In this document: in pieces, positions 1 through 12,196 of the stretch
How the letters are laid out: each line of letters starts with the position of its first letter
Numbering within the stretch: position 1 is the stretch's first letter
DNA from: Glandiceps talaboti
Taxonomy: Eukaryota; Hemichordata; Enteropneusta; Spengelidae
Assembly: GCF_964340395.1 (NCBI RefSeq)
Contig: NC_135552.1
Location: 3,589,701-3,653,700, forward strand
Direction: 5' to 3'
Length of the DNA: 64,000 nucleotides
Notes under the pieces: model-generated
Seen by the model: only the letters and a program-made list of their open reading frames with translations
Told to the model about the DNA's origin: nothing
The model's database searches: none
Made by a program: the position numbers and the translations under genes

Positions 1-88
1 TAAGTTTTTATGTTGAACTTCAAGTTTCTGTATTTTTGCCTATTTTTTAACGTCACTACGGCGGTATTTGGGTAATTTGGTATTTTTA

Positions 89-1055
89 CCTCCCGTAAGG
101 GTACGGGAGGTATTAAAAGGGGAATGTCTGTCCGTGTGTCTGTCTGTCTGTCTGTCTGTAACATCATTTTCTAAAAATCGGCTGGTTCTATTATAATGAA
201 ATTTGGGATATATAATCTTTAGGGTAATAGCTAGACCTGATTAGGTTTTGAGCCAGATCTGTTGATGATTAATTAGAGAAATTTGCATATTAATGAAATC
301 AACTAATTACACAATATCTTAAGACTGCATATTTTAATTTCAATATAATTTAATATATTCGTTAAACATAACAACACACATTTGTCCTATAAAATTCGTT
401 GATGTATCTTACAGCGTTAATGAATAATTTGCATAATTAATTATTCTTGTAATTAGGCTATATCTTTAGAATGCATACTTCAAATTCAACATAATTTAGT
501 ACATACGTTAACCATAAGAAAATACATATGTCCTATCAAGTTTGTTGATGCACCATACAGTGTTAATGAATAATTTGCATAATTAATGGTTTTCGGTAAT
601 TAGGCTATATCTTAAGAATACATACTTCAATTCCAATATAATTCAGTACACATGTTAACCATAACAGTTGCATATGTCCTGTAAAGCTTGTTGGTGTACC
701 TTTCAGTGTTAATGAATAATTTGCACAATTAATTATTCTTGGTAATTAGCTATATCTTACGACTGCATACATTTATGTACTTCAATTTCAATACAATTCA
801 GTATATACATTAACCATAACAAATTGTGTATGTCCTATAAAGTTAGTTGATGTACCTTACAGTGTTAATGAATAATTTGCATAATTAATGATTTTCGGTA
901 ATTAGGCTATATCTTAAGACTGCATTAAGCAGTATCATACACTCTTACATACATTAACCTAAGAAAACATGCTTGTCCAAAAAACAAAACCTGTTACCAT
1001 AGTTTTTTTTAGTTTAATGAGTTATTTGCATAATTAGTGATTCCCTTACGGGAGG
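89..1055. mobile_element. Non-autonomous TIR element, copy 1
   Basis: The ends are perfect 13-bp inverted repeats, cctcccgtaaggg at 89-101 and cccttacgggagg at 1043-1055. The left end also folds on itself (cctcccgta/tacgggagg). Inside are a CTGT tract (about 138-160) and several ~130-bp repeats. There is no coding capacity. No clear target-site duplication is visible. Transposition class is not assigned. Confidence 0.7.
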
Positions 1056-1399
1056 CATTCGGTTTAAATCTGGTTTGTATAATGATATAAAGCTATAGTT
1101 TCACGTTCTATCAAGAGAAGGCGCTGTCTGCTTTCCTTCACATTGCACTTGTAATGTCATGTACAGGCATTACGAGAAGGCAAAACATTCAAATGTATCT
1201 AATTTGCATATCACTGATGGGTTCATCATGTCATGAAACAATTCTTAATATAAACACCCCGGAGAACGTTCCCACCAAATTTCAGCCTAATCTGCTTTGT
1301 AGGGAGTCGAATAAGTTTTTATGTTGAACTTCAAGTTTCTGTATTTTTGCCTATTTTTTAACGTCACTACGGCGGTATTTGGGTAATTTGGTATTTTTA

Positions 1400-1447
1400 C
1401 CTCTCGTAAGGGTACGGGAGGTATTAAAAGGGGAATGTCTGTCCGTG

Positions 1448-1482
<35 letters not shown>

Positions 1483-2670
1483 AACATCATTTTCTAAAAA
1501 TCGGCTGGTTCTATTATAATGAAATTTGGGATATATAATCTTTAGGGTAATAGCTAGACCTGATTAGGTTTTGAGCCAGATCTGTTGATGATTAATTAGA
1601 GAAATTTGCATATTAATGAAATCAACTAATTACACAATATCTTAAGACTGCATATTTTAATTTCAATATAATTTAATATATTCGTTAAACATAACAACAC
1701 ACATTTGTCCTATAAAATTCGTTGATGTATCTTACAGCGTTAATGAATAATTTGCATAATTAATTATTCTTGTAATTAGGCTATATCTTTAGAATACATA
1801 CTTCAAATTCAACATAATTTAGTACATACGTTAACCATAAGAAAATACATATGTCCTATCAAGTTTGTTGATGCACCATACAGTGTTAATGAATAATTTG
1901 CATAATTAATTATTCTTGTAATTAGGCTATATCTTTAGAATACATACTTCAAATTCAACATAATTTAGTACATACGTTAACCATAAGAAAATACATATGT
2001 CCTATTAAGTTTGTTGATGCACCATACAGTGTTAATGAATAATTTGCATAATTAATTATTCTTGTAATTAGGCTATATCTTTAGAATACATACTTCAAAT
2101 TCAACATAATTTAGTACATACGTTAACCATAAGAAAATACATATGTCCTATTAAGTTTGTTGATGCACCATACAGTGTTAATGAATAATTTGCATAATTA
2201 ATGGTTTTCGGTAATTAGGCTATATCTTAAGAATACATACTTCAATTCCAATATAATTCAGTACACATGTTAACCATAACAGTTGCATATGTCCTGTAAA
2301 GCTTGTTGGTGTACCTTTCAGTGTTAATGAATAATTTGCACAATTAATTATTCTTGGTAATTAGCTATATCTTACGACTGCATACATTTATGTACTTCAA
2401 TTTCAATACAATTCAGTATATACATTAACCATAACAAATTGTGTATGTCCTATAAAGTTAGTTGATGTACCTTACAGTGTTAATGAATAATTTGCATAAT
2501 TAATGATTTTCGGTAATTAGGCTATATCTTAAGACTGCATTAAGCAGTATCATACACTCTTACATACATTAACCTAAGAAAACATGCTTGTCCAAAAACC
2601 AAAGCCTGTTACCATAGTTTTTTTTAGTTTAATGAGTTATTTGCATAATTAGTGATTCCCTTACGGGAGG
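1400..2670. mobile_element. Non-autonomous TIR element, copy 2
   Basis: Second copy of the element at 89-1055, with one change in the left TIR (cctctcgtaaggg) and an intact right TIR at 2658-2670. The CTGT tract at about 1439-1481 is longer than in copy 1, and about two more ~130-bp internal repeats are present. The flanks are duplicated too, so this copy arose by segmental duplication rather than a new insertion. Confidence 0.7.
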
Positions 2671-2857
2671 CATTCGGTTTAAATCTGGTTTGTATAATGA
2701 TATAAAGCTATAGTTTCACGTTCTATCAAGAGAAGGCGCTGTCTGCTTTCCTTCACATTGCACTTGTAATGTCATGTACAGGCATTACGAGAAGGCAAAA
2801 CATTCAAATGTCTTGAATTGATGAAACATTGCTAAAATGATGTACCTAACAACCTAC

Positions 2858-3007
2858 CTCTTGGTGTGATGTGTTCGAATGTATAAGGTGCTGAACGTTC
2901 GATGATTTCAAATAGAATTATACCGAAGCTGTAAACATCTCCTCTTTGAGTTCCACATATCGGGGGGAAATTCATTCGCAGAATTTCAGGTGCAGTCCAT
3001 ATCTTGC
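2858..3007 (-). CDS. Guanylyl cyclase exon 16 (kinase homology domain, APE/DVYSFG region)
   Basis: Borders are ttcag/GC at 3007 and AGAG/gtaggt at 2858; 150 nt, entry phase 1, exit phase 1. It encodes [16 protein letters not shown], then [16 protein letters not shown] and ending HITPRG. WTAPE and DVYSFG are the kinase APE and subdomain IX motifs kept in receptor cyclases. It is the last exon inside the window. Confidence 0.93.
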
Positions 3008-6000
3008 CTGAAGTAGAGAAGAATTACTGTGTTGCCGCCAAATAAAATGCATAATTCTTTTTTCGTTTGCAAACCTTCAGCGGGGTACATTTTGTACTAC
3101 AATTTCAACACGTGTTCTTTATAGACAATATGTGGTTTTGTTGAAGGTTGCCATGTTTAGAAAGATATAGCCAATTTCAAGCCCCTGTGATACTAGGGAT
3201 AATGTTGTGGAGATGTTGACCTCACACCCCACAATGTCTGAAGAGGGCCAATCTAATCATTGAGAGCTGAATTGCAGCCTTCAGCTCAGTCAATTAGATC
3301 AAAATACAGGTATTTATTAAAGTAGTACTAGTGCCTTCACACATATCACAATGGCGGTTATAGTCGGAAATTATCCAACGCCTCTAAAACTTTCAACATC
3401 GGTGGCAGCGGTGGGATGGAGTCCTTACCATTGATTCTGGGACTCATGTCCTTTTACATTTCTGACAGAATTGAACTCATGTTTTGAAAGAAAGAAAGTT
3501 GAAGGCGGGTCACTTTTTAGGTCGGTGGAGTCGAGGTAGGGTCACATTTTACCCAACAGTGCGAGTCTATTCCCCCGGCCCTCCCCTAAGCGAAAACCTG
3601 GTGATTTATTTTACGGCGCTTAAAGCAGTGAAACACGTACAACTCAGGACTCCATTGCGTACTGCATGCCCCGGGCGTGCAGTATCCAGTTTCACCTATG
3701 CACAGCTCTGTTTTTTATATACATGTAGAAATATACTATGTCAATACACATACTGTGGGGAATTTTTACGGATCTAATATTTTCTGCTTTTTCATACCAA
3801 GGTTAGTGAAAATGATGTTGTTTTTACGAGAGTATGAAGAGGAGTTTAAATAAAACTAACGTACGCACGTAGGGCTAGTATTTGCACGTTTATAAAAACG
3901 CGTTGACCTGACGTGTCTGACGCCTAGATCAGACGACGACGGTCATCTAAAATTGCTCTGTGATTTTAAAAAAATGAAAAGAAATAATATCAAAAGAGAG
4001 TGAAGTTCTCACGCAGCTTTGCAGGATCAGTTGGCATTGGCCACCTTTCTAATTCCGTGATATTACTGACATTTCAACTTAGTGCTTAGGGAGTGTCCAG
4101 ATTTTACTTCCAGGGGGGACCCCGGCGGATTTCCCTTTTTCCTGGTGTATTTTTTTCATGCCCCCCTACAAAAGCTTGAGAAAATTTGATGCTTCTCCTG
4201 CAAGTTCTTGATTTTTTTTCCATGCCCCCCCCCCATAGACTTACATACACAAACACACTATACATACACAATGTTCTATTATGCTAAAAAAAAAAATAGA
4301 TACTCATAAATAACTTATAAAGTTTCTGTGTATAAACTTTTACTAGGTAAATCATTATACTTAAAAAGAGAGAAGATAACCATTTCATGCACAATGACGA
4401 ACACCACATTTCCATTGGGCAATGCGGGTATACTTAATTTAAATACTTCACAATTACACTGTTCTACTTTTTAGATACCTATTGAATACAACTTTAGTTC
4501 CAATGCCGGTTTGTGTTGCTCAGCTTGTCGACAATGCAAGAATAAATGTGAACATTTTATTTTTGGAAGGAATAGTAAAAAACATAAATAATTTAACTAT
4601 CAACATTTTTGCTTGTTATACTTTGACTTATATATAAATTTAACTTTTATTTCCAGTATTAGGTGATTTCGCAAACACGAAACAAACTGTAGATGACTTT
4701 CAACCCCGTGCCAACATAAAAAGCTGTATGCTTCAATGATGAAATTTCTATATCTCGTTTTGCAGAGAAATATATTGTCAGCATAAGTGTTGTCAAAAAC
4801 TACACTGAATATCTGAAAAATCTGGAGAGAGACATTGGATCCAAACATTGGGAAGAGCAACAGAAAAAAAGGGAAAGCAAGAAATATAATGACTATGACT
4901 GGTTGAAGTTGTTCTGAAGTGGAACTCTTGAAAATATGAATGTGAAAGAGTTAGATAGTATCTTAATGAGCATAAATTACTGAAACAGAGAAAATTAAAA
5001 AGAGAAAAATTAGACATAATATCCACTCACATGGTAAGAATACCAGAATTTAGATCTAGAAAACTGACTGCAAAATTAATGAAATTAAAACTAGTATCAT
5101 GGACATGAGAGAAACAGATAGTGACTCTGAGACTGAAAGTGACACTTCTGTAATGCACTGATAGCTCAGAAATTTCATGTACTGATGATAACACTGATAG
5201 TGATAGTGATGAAACAAGTCTTGCACATCCTCGCGGATAAGTTACTTTGAGATGTGCCAGAATTGCAGGTCGATTTATGTTGCATTAAATAATCATGGTT
5301 TTTTTTCCATGACCCCCCCTAGAAAATTGTGAAATTTTTGTTTAGCCCCCCCCCCAATTTTCCTGAGAAAAATTGATGCCCCTCCCCAAAGTAAAATCTG
5401 GACACTCCCTTAGTGGCTCCGACTTCCGCACAGATTTCCAGTTACGCGCTAAACTTTAAACGCTGATACAGGAGTAGATTATGAGGGTGTATGCTTACTC
5501 ACTCATACACTACCGTGACATGGGGTATTCTTGTTTCAAATGATCAATTATTATGAAGTGGAGAGCCTGGCAATTTTGTTAATTCAAAAAACAAAGGTAT
5601 AATTGTTTATATATCTAAGAAAATAGGGCTCACTCGTAAACTATAAATTATAAGATTATTACGTAAGAATCTGTCCTGTTGGTTGCCGCCAACTTCCTCT
5701 GACTGTCCCTGCACGAAACTAGGCAAACCATAATCCGTGATTTTGACAACCCATCGACTGTCAACCAGACAATTTGGTGATTTCAAGTTGCCATGGGAAC
5801 CATTTCCATGTTTGCTTTTATGAAGATACTCCATGCCCTGCAGGGGAGAAAGACAAGATTAGATTTTGAAAGCTGTTACATGATGATTATGTTTGCTGTG
5901 ATGTATCATCTTGCACCATAAAACTCACTAATGACAGGACATTTTCTTTTAGGGGGAATAACATGATATAAATGATGATATTTAATAATCTGGAACAAAC

Positions 6001-8048
6001 TATGCAAAACAGAATTTGTTATTCGTATCATCCGTTATATTACAATTGTTGAGGAAATTGAAAAGTACCCTGTAGGCGTAGCTTTGTATGTCATATCAAG
6101 ATCGGTAGCAGCTTGTCTAGTAAGTGAAATTTAATAACCCGTCCAGCCAGTCCCTATTAGGGCGACCTTTTTCATGTTTCTCATCTCCAGTGGAATAGTC
6201 AGGTGGGGGCGGGCGGGCGAAATAAAAAAAGGGGGACAAAGAAATTCTCTGCCCTTTCTGTCCTGTCAGTCTCTCTACAACTTATTTTCTCTTCTCTTTA
6301 TTGAATTTCTTGTTACAGGTATCTTTCCTTCATTTTAGCAAGGTTGACAAGTCCGTAGAACAACTTTGTAAGAAGATGAATACTTATAATCCTGATGGGT
6401 GTATCTGTAGCCATGAACTATTGTATGATTTTATCAGGAGTACTAATACATTCGTCCTATTTATCAAAGTGGCATGGATAGCAATTTTTTCAAGGTTTCC
6501 AATTTGAACTTTAGTATGTAACTTTTTGAAACACTTGCGTGATTGTCATCAGTGTGCTAGATGAATTTTCATTTATATAAATCATTACTTCTATGAAACA
6601 TTTTTCTTCAGTGTAAACATTTCTAGAACTCAGTACTCCTTTGGGATTTACTGTATAAAAGTAATAATGTAAACATTGGTAACATGCCATGCAAGTCTTG
6701 GTTGACCTTGCAGTACAGTATACATTACGCGTCTTCTGTAACTTGTAAGTGTTGTGACTAATGTTAGCAATAGGTAATAGCAAGACGTTGTTGCATACTG
6801 TCGACACAGACAAATTTACATTCAAACATTCCAATGCTGAAACTATTCAATGATCAGCTATCACTCCTCCTTTTGAGTCATTTTGTACATTATTTGTATC
6901 ATCCATGCCTAACACCTGTGTTTATGACACAATTGAAGCTTGTAAGCTGTAACAAACATCGTGAGCCTATGCTACATGAATCTATCATTTATTGCACACC
7001 CTAAACAGCTGAAGCCACACAGGAGCGCAAAGCCTGGCCAAATAGGATCAACTCAATCTAGAATATCAGGATGTAGATTATATGTCAGTAAATGAAAGCA
7101 TACCGGATACTGGGATGATATGGTAACTTGGTGAGCTGAAAATCTCTGACAGGTTTCATTGCACAGATATTTATAACAGGTAAATACTGATTATACAGTA
7201 AATATTAAATACATGTTGAAAACAAAGAATATGATAGTATATTGGTAACTTTTCATTGCACAAATACTAGTACATGGCGTTCTGTTACATGAAATGAATA
7301 TATAAGTATACTGTAATTTTTCATAATGATAAAATAATTTTAAATGGTATGGCATACAACTATACTTTGAGAATTTTTCTCAGTGTTAGTATTCTGAATT
7401 TAATTGCGATCAGGAGAGGGTATTGTTATCACTTTGACAAGTTAAAATAACACCAGATAGTACTCATAGTTTTACTTGAATTTCAAAAATTACTAGGGGC
7501 GTAAGGGGGAAACCCCCTCCTGTACCTACCTTCACACTGCTCCCTTTTGTTTTGATTCAATTTTTACGTCATATTATTACTACCTTGACAGTTAAATGGC
7601 ACCAGAAAGCATGCTTTTAGTCCTTGAATTTCAAAAATCGCCGGGGAAGGGAGGGGGAAACACCCCTCCCGTACCCCACCACTTGGCTCCCAGAACTTCC
7701 TTTTAACTTACACTGCCTAATTTCCAATTTTACTAGCTACTTTAAAATAAGCTACACCATGTTATGAGGAAATTCAATTTCAAAAACAAAAGGTTTGGTA
7801 TTCTCTAAGACTGATAATATAATAATTCTATAATTTGTTATGAAAAATCACTCCCTTTTAATTTGCGATATAGTCAACGACAAGATCATCCTCCATCTAG
7901 ACACCCCGAGAGATCCATACAGAAGTTCAGACAAATGTGCATGATCATTTTTCATTGTAAATTTTGTCATTTTTTTCAAATGTCTAGTTTTAGACTTCAA
8001 GTCGTTCAGCACACACAGACACAGACACAGACACAGACTAACACACAA

Positions 8049-8080
<32 letters not shown>

Positions 8081-10031
8081 TCAACTCACGGCCTTCAACT
8101 TTCGTAACAAGTCTTAGACTAGAGTACTCATATTAATGGAAATCATCTGTGTATGTATAAAATGTCACTAAAAGCTGAATGCTACCGAATTTGATATGAC
8201 ATAAAAAGCTACGCCTACAGGGGACTTATCAATTTCCTCAACAATTGTGAATCAAAATGGAATGGTATATTTCATATTTCAGTGTAAATGTTATCTATTA
8301 TCCAATGGTGCCTCATAGTTTTATGATAGTCAATATATATTTTCGTGGGTTGGATATTTTATACTGTGAAAGTGTGTATTTTGGCTTTAAACTTATTTGA
8401 ACTTATTTCAATAAAATTGGGCCAAACTAAGCCGGTGTGAAAATGGAATCATAAATGTTGAATAAGAACAGTTATACTCCAGACCTCGCCTTCTCGTCAC
8501 CGTTGTATCAACTGTTGTCTCAACTCCATTTAACAGGACACTTTTTACACTTGTCAATAAAACTGCCTACAAACTCTTTAACCATCAATGACAGTGTCCA
8601 CAATATATGTACTGTTAACTATTTCAATTACACTGTCCGAAGACTTGTAAACTGTTACAAGTACAATGCAATATGTGCTGTCACGCCCAAGACTTTGTGT
8701 GTAAAATATCGTCTATACCTTAACAGTGACTTCTCTGTACGTATCTATCCAAAGACAAATGCTGTGACAACTTCCCTACAAACTGATTTGTACTGAAACC
8801 GATTTTTTATACAGAATGTCTTCATTAACACGATAACCCATACGAGTGCAAGGGTTACATAAAAGAGCTACAAGAGAAAATGCAGATGTCTCAGTTGGTA
8901 AAATAATAAAAAAGACTGCTCGAATTTGGACTACAACTTTATTATGACATAAGTCCTTCCAATCCGTGTAAAATCCGATGTAGTGTACACGTCGCGATTT
9001 TTTGGGGGTTGTTATGATTACTGTCGTTTGTTCTTTTGTGAGTACTCATTACATACTTCTGACACAATATCATATGTTTTCCGAGTCAGACGAAGACCAC
9101 GAGCACAGAACGCAGACAACAATATTATTGTTTAGTGGTCTCCTTTTTTTAAAGTATTATAATGTAAGACGAATTCCGGTTGGCTACTCGTAAGTACGAG
9201 ATTGGGTTCGGGAAAACCTATGGTATTGTGTCAGATGTATGTAACGGCACTCACAAAAGAACAAACGAAAGAAAACGTAACAACCAAAAAGAAATCGTGA
9301 CGTGTACACTACATCGGATTTTTAATCAGATTGGAGTCCATCCCAAGTTAATGCATACCTACCGTCTTATAAATATCAGGTAATAAATACACATGCTGGT
9401 ATGGCTACAACTACACTGCAGTCAAAACATTTCTATCATCTAAAATAAAGAGTCTGAGAAATTGTCTCTGCTAAAATGTTTATGCGCACTGAGAATAGTT
9501 GAATGGATTATTGACAAATTAAAGCATGTGGAATATATCTATTTGGATAAAAAACCACCTACCTTGACAATGTCCATGATGAAGGAGATTTTGAATGCAT
9601 GGTCCAACTTAACATCATCATTCTCCAGGACATCCTGGTACATGTAAGAATTTGAAATACAACTTTGATAAATTACATGCAATGGAAAGTAGACTTGTGT
9701 ATTGGCATACTATTTATTATTATCACTTTATTTCTCAAGTACTACTACTATATCGCTGATATTAAAAGTAAGATTACCCACAAACAACATAAAGATAATC
9801 ATGTCCAACCTTAAGTTGTTTGATTTGTAATGCCTTCCTCAAGTCATTTTTACTTTCGGTAAGGGAAGGTTATAGTATGGTGATATTTGTCTGTCTATCT
9901 GTCTGTCTGCCCGTATGTATGTATGTATGTATGTATGTATGTTTGTATGTATGTATGTATGTATGTATGTATGTATGTATGTATGTATGTATGTATGTAT
10001 GTATGTATGTATGTATGTATGTATGTATATT

Positions 10032-10063
<32 letters not shown>

Positions 10064-12102
10064 TGTATGTATGTATGTATGTATGTATGTATGTACTTTT
10101 TGTATGTCTGTATGTATGTATGTATGTATGTATGTATGTATGTATGTATGTATGCATGTACGTACGTATGTACGTACGTACGTATGTACGTATGTATGTG
10201 TCATTGGTTTCTCAAGAACGGCTCGCTCAATTCACACGAAATTTTGTATACATTTCCTTTAAGGTAACAGCTAGACGCGATTTGGCTTTGGTAAACATAC
10301 CATTAATCTTAATGGGGTATTTGCATAAATAATGATATTTGGTAACTAGTCAATGTCTTAATAGCGTATGCTTAAGATTTCATATAATTTCGTACATACA
10401 TTGATGCTGACAGAGAGCATGTGTTGTAGAAAGTTTTTTGACGTAATAAGGAACTCGCATATTTTGAATCTAAGCTTCAAATTTCATAATAATTAGTTAG
10501 ATACATTGATGATAAAAATGCAAAAATATCCTACACAGCTTGTTTTAAAGTAACGAGTAATTTCATAACCAATGAGTTTTCGGAGAAGGGAAGAAAGACA
10601 ATATAAGTTTCAAAATGTATATAATTTGGTAAATGCATTGATGATTAAAAATGTGCTTGTCCACTATATCCTATGAATGTACTTTTTAAAATTCAATGAC
10701 TCATTTGCATAATGATCTTCTGTAAATTAGGCATCATTGTACGTAAGACTGCAACCTATAAATGTAATATAATTTATAGTAATAAAAGAATTGATTATAG
10801 GTTTTGGTAAACATCCATGCATATTAATGAGCAATTTATGTAATTAATGGTTTTCGGTAATTAGGATATATCTTAACAATGCAATATTCAAATTCAATAT
10901 AATTTCATACATACATTTGCGATACCAAACCGCATCCTTCCTAAAATATCATTGATATAGCTTTAATTTTTAATAAGTTATTGCATGTTTTTGATAATTA
11001 GATATTTAGACCAAAAAAAGAAGATAATTGTTTCTTGTCATTGCGAAAAAAAATTCTCAATAAATTTCCCTCAATCTACTATTCACAGCAGTTACTGTTC
11101 TTTTTATTTAGTACTTTACAGCAAGTGTGTATGTTGGGCAGATGTCATTTGCTTGTTGATGCTTGGTTCTGCAATTGTCTTCACTAGAGTAGCAATTAAT
11201 GTACGGAGGGTTATTTTTGTGTTTTCCCTTGGATCTGCAGACTGCATTGGCTGGACAAACACTAGAAAAAAGGGGATGCACGCGCTGACCAGAAACAATC
11301 TTTTTAGGCCTTAAAAACTCTTTCTACTGTGAGACCTATGCTACAACGTTCTATAAACGCTTCACATTACATGTTGTGGTTGGCAGTAAAGATCGCATCT
11401 GCGGGCATCATGCTGGAGAATTCGCCGACATAAATTCATATGATCTCTTCACTATTACATTTCATTCTCGATCAAAATTGAAAATCTTGTTTGTACTTCG
11501 TTCGATATATGTGTATGCGTTTGCACTCCCGCGTGTTTCTGTTTGCCGTGACAGCATGCATGCATGAGAAGATCATTGGTCAAACCAGGTCAGCTTCAAC
11601 TTCCTGGTCAAATCACCTACTTTCTACCGAAAATTCTTGAATGGCCCGTTACACAAAGACCTTGCCAATTTGTTTTACTTTGGTCATTTAAACCACATAA
11701 GAATTCATCTTTTTGTGATCAGTATTAATGAAAATATAAGCGAAAAACAGGGCCGAAATTTCCGGAGATCAAGTATGTTTCATCAAATCACCGTAAAATC
11801 AGTATTCCTACAAAAAATTCATCAATTGATTTTACTGGCATGAAAGAAGAGATGTCAGTTTAGGTTTACGTTTTTACAATATCTAAAATGGTGGATGCTA
11901 GTGAAAGTTACGGCGAGTTGAAAGTACTTCAAACTCAACTTTTGCAGAAACGGATGTTACAATTGTCGACCGGAGTTCCAAAACTACCTTTTATTTATTG
12001 ATGTAGTAATAAATGATATCAAGTCTGGTAGCGCAGAATGTTTCTCTTCGACAAGTCATAAATTTAAGGAACAGCAATATAAAGTTTCGCCCTTACGAGG
12101 GT

Positions 12103-12153
<51 letters not shown>

Positions 12154-12162
12154 GACGACGAC

Positions 12163-12196
<34 letters not shown>

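Larger units (their letters stand above)
1..2813. repeat. Tandem duplication of a 1.3-1.5 kb unit
   Basis: Position 1 aligns with 1313 and the match runs to about 1195/2813, so two nearly identical copies stand head to tail and more may lie left of the window. Each copy holds a TIR element with a CTGT microsatellite and internal repeats of about 130 bp (core: gttaatgaataatttgcata). The second copy carries about two extra internal repeats (roughly 1880-2180), so the units differ by array length rather than by point changes. The stretch 1195-1312 resembles 49050-49170, part of another element family. It lies in the intron downstream of exon 16 of the guanylyl cyclase gene. Confidence 0.9.
6043..8247. 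mobile_element. 2.2 kb segment bounded by ~75-bp inverted repeats
   Basis: The left end (caattgttgaggaaattg at 6043, then gtaggcgtagctttgtatgt) recurs inverted at about 8175-8247 with few mismatches. The interior holds a dispersed repeat with GGGG/CCCC hairpins (about 7390-7690), a CA tract (about 8013-8076) and no recognisable transposase. It is most simply a non-autonomous DNA transposon. A target duplication is not clear. It lies within intron 14 of the cyclase gene. Confidence 0.6.

Noticed and set aside
9820-10332. Long overlapping open frames of Met-Tyr-Val-Cys
   Set aside because: They are translations of the (ATGT)n microsatellite in several frames.
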